Below the pieces are notes generated by a model. It searched no databases. It was not told the DNA's origin and saw nothing but the letters and a program-made list of their open reading frames with translations. The translations under genes were made by a program, and so were the position numbers. From DASQEH01 sp038239485 (GTDB taxonomy: Bacteria > Actinomycetota > Actinomycetes > Propionibacteriales > Nocardioidaceae), in the NCBI GenBank assembly GCA_038239485.1, contig JBBSET010000067.1, forward strand, positions 1 through 15,799: a stretch of DNA of 15,799 nt, in the 5' to 3' direction. Positions 14,252-15,799 of this stretch are shown here, in pieces (the first letter of the stretch is position 1; every line of letters begins with the position of its first letter).

Positions 14252-15262
14252 TCAGGTCGGCGAGACGAGTGCCGGTCGGCTGAGCGTGGGCAGGGCGCTT
14301 CGGCGACCGGCGAATGCCCACCCGACCAGCAACGTCGCGCCCATCGCGAGCTCCGTCGCGAGCATGAACATCCGGTACAGCACGACTCCCGCGACGGCTC
14401 CGGTCGGGTCCAGGCCGGTGGCGATGAGCCAGGCCACCGTTCCCAGCTCTGCGACACCCGCGCCGCCAGGTGTCAGGGAGACAAGCGTTCCGAGCCGTTG
14501 GATCGCCGCCGCCGCCACCAGCGCTGTGACCGGAACGGCCAACCCGACGGCTCCCAACGAGACACCGAGCAGGGCGATCTGAGCCACCGAGCAGGCCAGA
14601 CCGCCCCCGAGCAGCGGCGCCCAGCTGCGCCGGACGACATTCAGGATCTGATCGCCCGAGCCGGCGAAGAAGCCGGCCCATGCCCAGCGCGGACGAAGGC
14701 TCGCCGTTGCCCTTCGGTGAGTGGCTGCCCACATCACGGCACCGGCAAGGAGCACGAGGGCAGCCGCACATCCGCCGCAGGCCCACCACAGCAGCGCAGG
14801 GACGCGTGCTGACTGGCTCAGCAGCCCGCCCAGGGCAACCAGGGGAATCAGCAGCTTCATCAGCACGGCGAGGCCATGAGTCACCGTCGTGTACGCGACG
14901 AAGGCCGCGTTGGACCGACCCCATCGCCTGGTCAGCCGCCAGTTGACGGCCGCAGCCAGAGCGCCTCCCATCGGGATCGTGCCCGCCAGTGCGCTGCCGG
15001 CCAGGGTAACCGTGACGGTTCGCCGCATGCCGAGCCCCGGAAGCGCCAGAGAGACGATGGCGCAGTGCACGGTCATGGCGGCGGCCCAGATCAGCAAAAG
15101 CAGGCCCAAGTGAGCAGCGTCGACGGCTGCCATCGCATGCACGACACTGCTGAGGTGGACGCTGGGTTCGCTGTGGCGGTAGATCGCCACTGCCACGGCC
15201 ACCAGGGCAGTCGCGAGGGCTGATCGCAGGTACCAGCGTCTGCGAAGACCCGGTCCAGCCAC
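14252..15262 (-). CDS. Membrane protein, lysylphosphatidylglycerol-synthase transmembrane (flippase-like, PF03706) family
   Basis: 336 residues from the GTG at 15262, chosen because GAGG lies 6 nt upstream. A GTG two codons earlier (15268) would touch that site. The chain has roughly seven to eight hydrophobic segments, beginning with YLRSALATALVAVAVAIY. The family signature is near the C-terminus: IQRLGTLVSLTPGGAGVAELGTVAWL followed by VLYRMFMLATELAMG. The family includes the flippase domain of MprF and the AglD-like proteins. This copy has no C-terminal aminoacyl-transferase domain, so it cannot make aminoacylated lipids alone and may move a lipid or glycolipid across the membrane. SGxALAGTIPMGGALAAAVNW near 85-110 is also family-typical. 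It stands alone. Confidence 0.82.
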   Translation of the reverse strand: MAGPGLRRRWYLRSALATALVAVAVAIYRHSEPSVHLSSVVHAMAAVDAAHLGLLLLIWAAAMTVHCAIVSLALPGLGMRRTVTVTLAGSALAGTIPMGGALAAAVNWRLTRRWGRSNAAFVAYTTVTHGLAVLMKLLIPLVALGGLLSQSARVPALLWWACGGCAAALVLLAGAVMWAATHRRATASLRPRWAWAGFFAGSGDQILNVVRRSWAPLLGGGLACSVAQIALLGVSLGAVGLAVPVTALVAAAAIQRLGTLVSLTPGGAGVAELGTVAWLIATGLDPTGAVAGVVLYRMFMLATELAMGATLLVGWAFAGRRSALPTLSRPALVSPT

Positions 15263-15283
15263 GCACACCCTCTTCTCACCGCC

Positions 15284-15316
15284 GACTACGTCTTCTCGAC
15301 GGTAGACGCCGTAGTC
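15284..15316. promoter_or_regulatory. Imperfect inverted repeat upstream of the membrane-protein gene
   Basis: GACTACG (15284-15290) and CGTAGTC (15310-15316) form perfect 7-bp arms. The 19-nt centre contains GTCT and AGAC, which could extend the pairing after a small internal loop. It sits 22 nt before the GTG start, so it could be an operator or a 5' leader hairpin. Confidence 0.35.
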
Positions 15317-15601
15317 GCGCAGCGTTGCTGAGAAAGGTAAACGAACGGCAATCTCTCGCGGCGCTGTTGCTGGCTCCAGGCGCGCCGCCGGGACTCAGGC
15401 AGCCGGGACGGCTCGTACATGCTCCGGGTGGCGTTGTAGAGGAACGACGACGAAGACTTCTTGCCCGTAGGCAGGTCGTGTGGTGAGCATGCCCAGCTCG
15501 CCGTCGCCCATGCCGACGAGTGCAAGAGCCGGATAGGACGGTGAACGGTCATGCCTGCCTCGATGGCACACACGTAGCCTCGGGCATCTGCACGCGTAGC
15601 C
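15317..15601. other. Region without an intact gene; possible eroded coding fragment
   Basis: No frame here gives a recognisable complete protein. On the minus strand, about 15395-15540 reads ALVGMGDGELGMLTTRPAYG, then QEVFVVVPLQRHPEHVRAVP, before a stop. It looks protein-like but lacks a plausible start once traced back, because the same frame runs through the tRNA fragment and the repeat array. I treat it as a possible decayed gene end that I cannot name. It borders the tRNA-derived attachment site, where gene debris is common. Confidence 0.3.
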
Positions 15602-15647
15602 GGAGCCGTCTATCGGAATCGAACCGATGACCTTCTCATTACGAGTG
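15602..15647 (-). other. 3' fragment of tRNA-Thr(CGU), probable integrase attachment site
   Basis: On the minus strand this is a clean tRNA 3' half: anticodon loop CTCGTAA (15645-15639, anticodon CGT), stem strand TGAGA, variable AGGTC, a T arm with 5-bp stem (ATCGG/CCGAT) and TTCGATT loop, the acceptor strand AGACGGC (15611-15605), discriminator T and CC. The 5' half is absent. Going 5', pairing with TGAGA holds for two bases (A, C) and then breaks. A tRNA 3' end cut in the anticodon arm is the usual core left by tyrosine integrases. The intact tRNA would lie on the minus strand further right. Confidence 0.75.
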
Positions 15648-15658
15648 GCCGGCAGGTA

Positions 15659-15736
15659 TGTCCGTGGCCATGAAAAAGTCCCCACTGGTGGCCAGGTCGG
15701 GGTCCCCGGTTTTGGCCATCTGAAAGTCCCCACTCT
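15659..15736 (+). mobile_element. Probable left terminal region of an IS21-like insertion sequence
   Basis: Three consecutive 24-bp units (15665-15688, 15689-15712, 15713-15736) follow TGGCCA-N7-GTCCCC-N5, with both hexamers perfect in every copy. A TGT at 15659-15661 could be the element tip. Closely spaced repeats at the ends are a hallmark of IS21-family elements, where the transposase IstA binds them. No transposase gene is in the window. A short ATG frame from 15754 runs off the edge (MGWEALRGDGGGANQ) but cannot be identified. Confidence 0.5.
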
Positions 15737-15799
15737 TCGTTCGTCGTGTCGCATGGGTTGGGAGGCCCTGCGTGGTGACGGTGGCGGTGCCAACCAGCC

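Noticed and set aside
14184..15266. 360-residue minus frame overlapping the membrane protein
   Set aside because: Same strand but a different frame; polar and Arg-rich, whereas the chosen frame has membrane helices and family motifs.
15602..15660. Complete functional tRNA gene
   Set aside because: The acceptor 5' strand, D arm and most of the anticodon 5' stem are missing, so this is a fragment only.
15665..15736. CRISPR array
   Set aside because: Units are contiguous 24-bp repeats with two conserved hexamers, not repeat-spacer structure, and there are no cas genes.

Overview
The window is GC-rich, with GTG and ATG starts, likely leaderless genes, a zinc-finger anti-sigma partner for an ECF sigma factor and tightly overlapping reading frames. 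This points to a high-GC Gram-positive actinomycete. A Nocardioidaceae-like soil actinobacterium is a guess; nothing here fixes the genus.

Positions 1-95 hold the C-terminal end of a universal stress protein (+). From 10283 down to 116 (all -) runs one eight-gene operon: a LacI-type repressor, a cytoplasmic GH39-like glycosidase with an N-terminal Fn3-like domain, a family-5 lipoprotein solute-binding protein, two Opp/Dpp-type permeases, two Opp/Dpp-type ATPases, and a secreted protein of the glycoamylase/GH144-like fold (PF10091). Five of the seven junctions are overlaps of 1-8 nt; the other two are gaps of 28 and 36 nt. A twin LacI-type operator and a good -35 box lie just upstream of the repressor gene. 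The likely logic is: the secreted enzyme cuts a polysaccharide, the binding protein and transporter import oligosaccharides, the GH39 enzyme finishes cleavage in the cytosol, and LacI senses the sugar. A transporter of the 'peptide' superfamily is used where a CUT1 sugar transporter would be expected, and the substrate is not evident.

Positions 10532-11823 (+) encode a two-HKD phospholipase D/cardiolipin-synthase-like protein, interrupted by an apparent 1-nt deletion between the two catalytic motifs. It converges on a secreted beta-propeller lactonase-family protein (-) across a gap holding a 17-bp GC-rich tandem repeat. The lactonase gene is divergent from an ECF sigma factor/zinc-finger anti-sigma pair (+), and the shared promoter region holds three copies of a CAGATnnTCGGG-like motif. 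A membrane protein of the lysylphosphatidylglycerol-synthase transmembrane (flippase-like) family follows (-).

The right end is the edge of a mobile region. It has a 3' fragment of a tRNA-Thr(CGU) gene starting in the anticodon arm, typical of an integrase attachment site. Eleven bases further is an array of three perfect-period 24-bp repeats (TGGCCA-N7-GTCCCC-N5), resembling the repeated terminal sites of IS21-family insertion sequences. The element body would lie to the right, outside this window.
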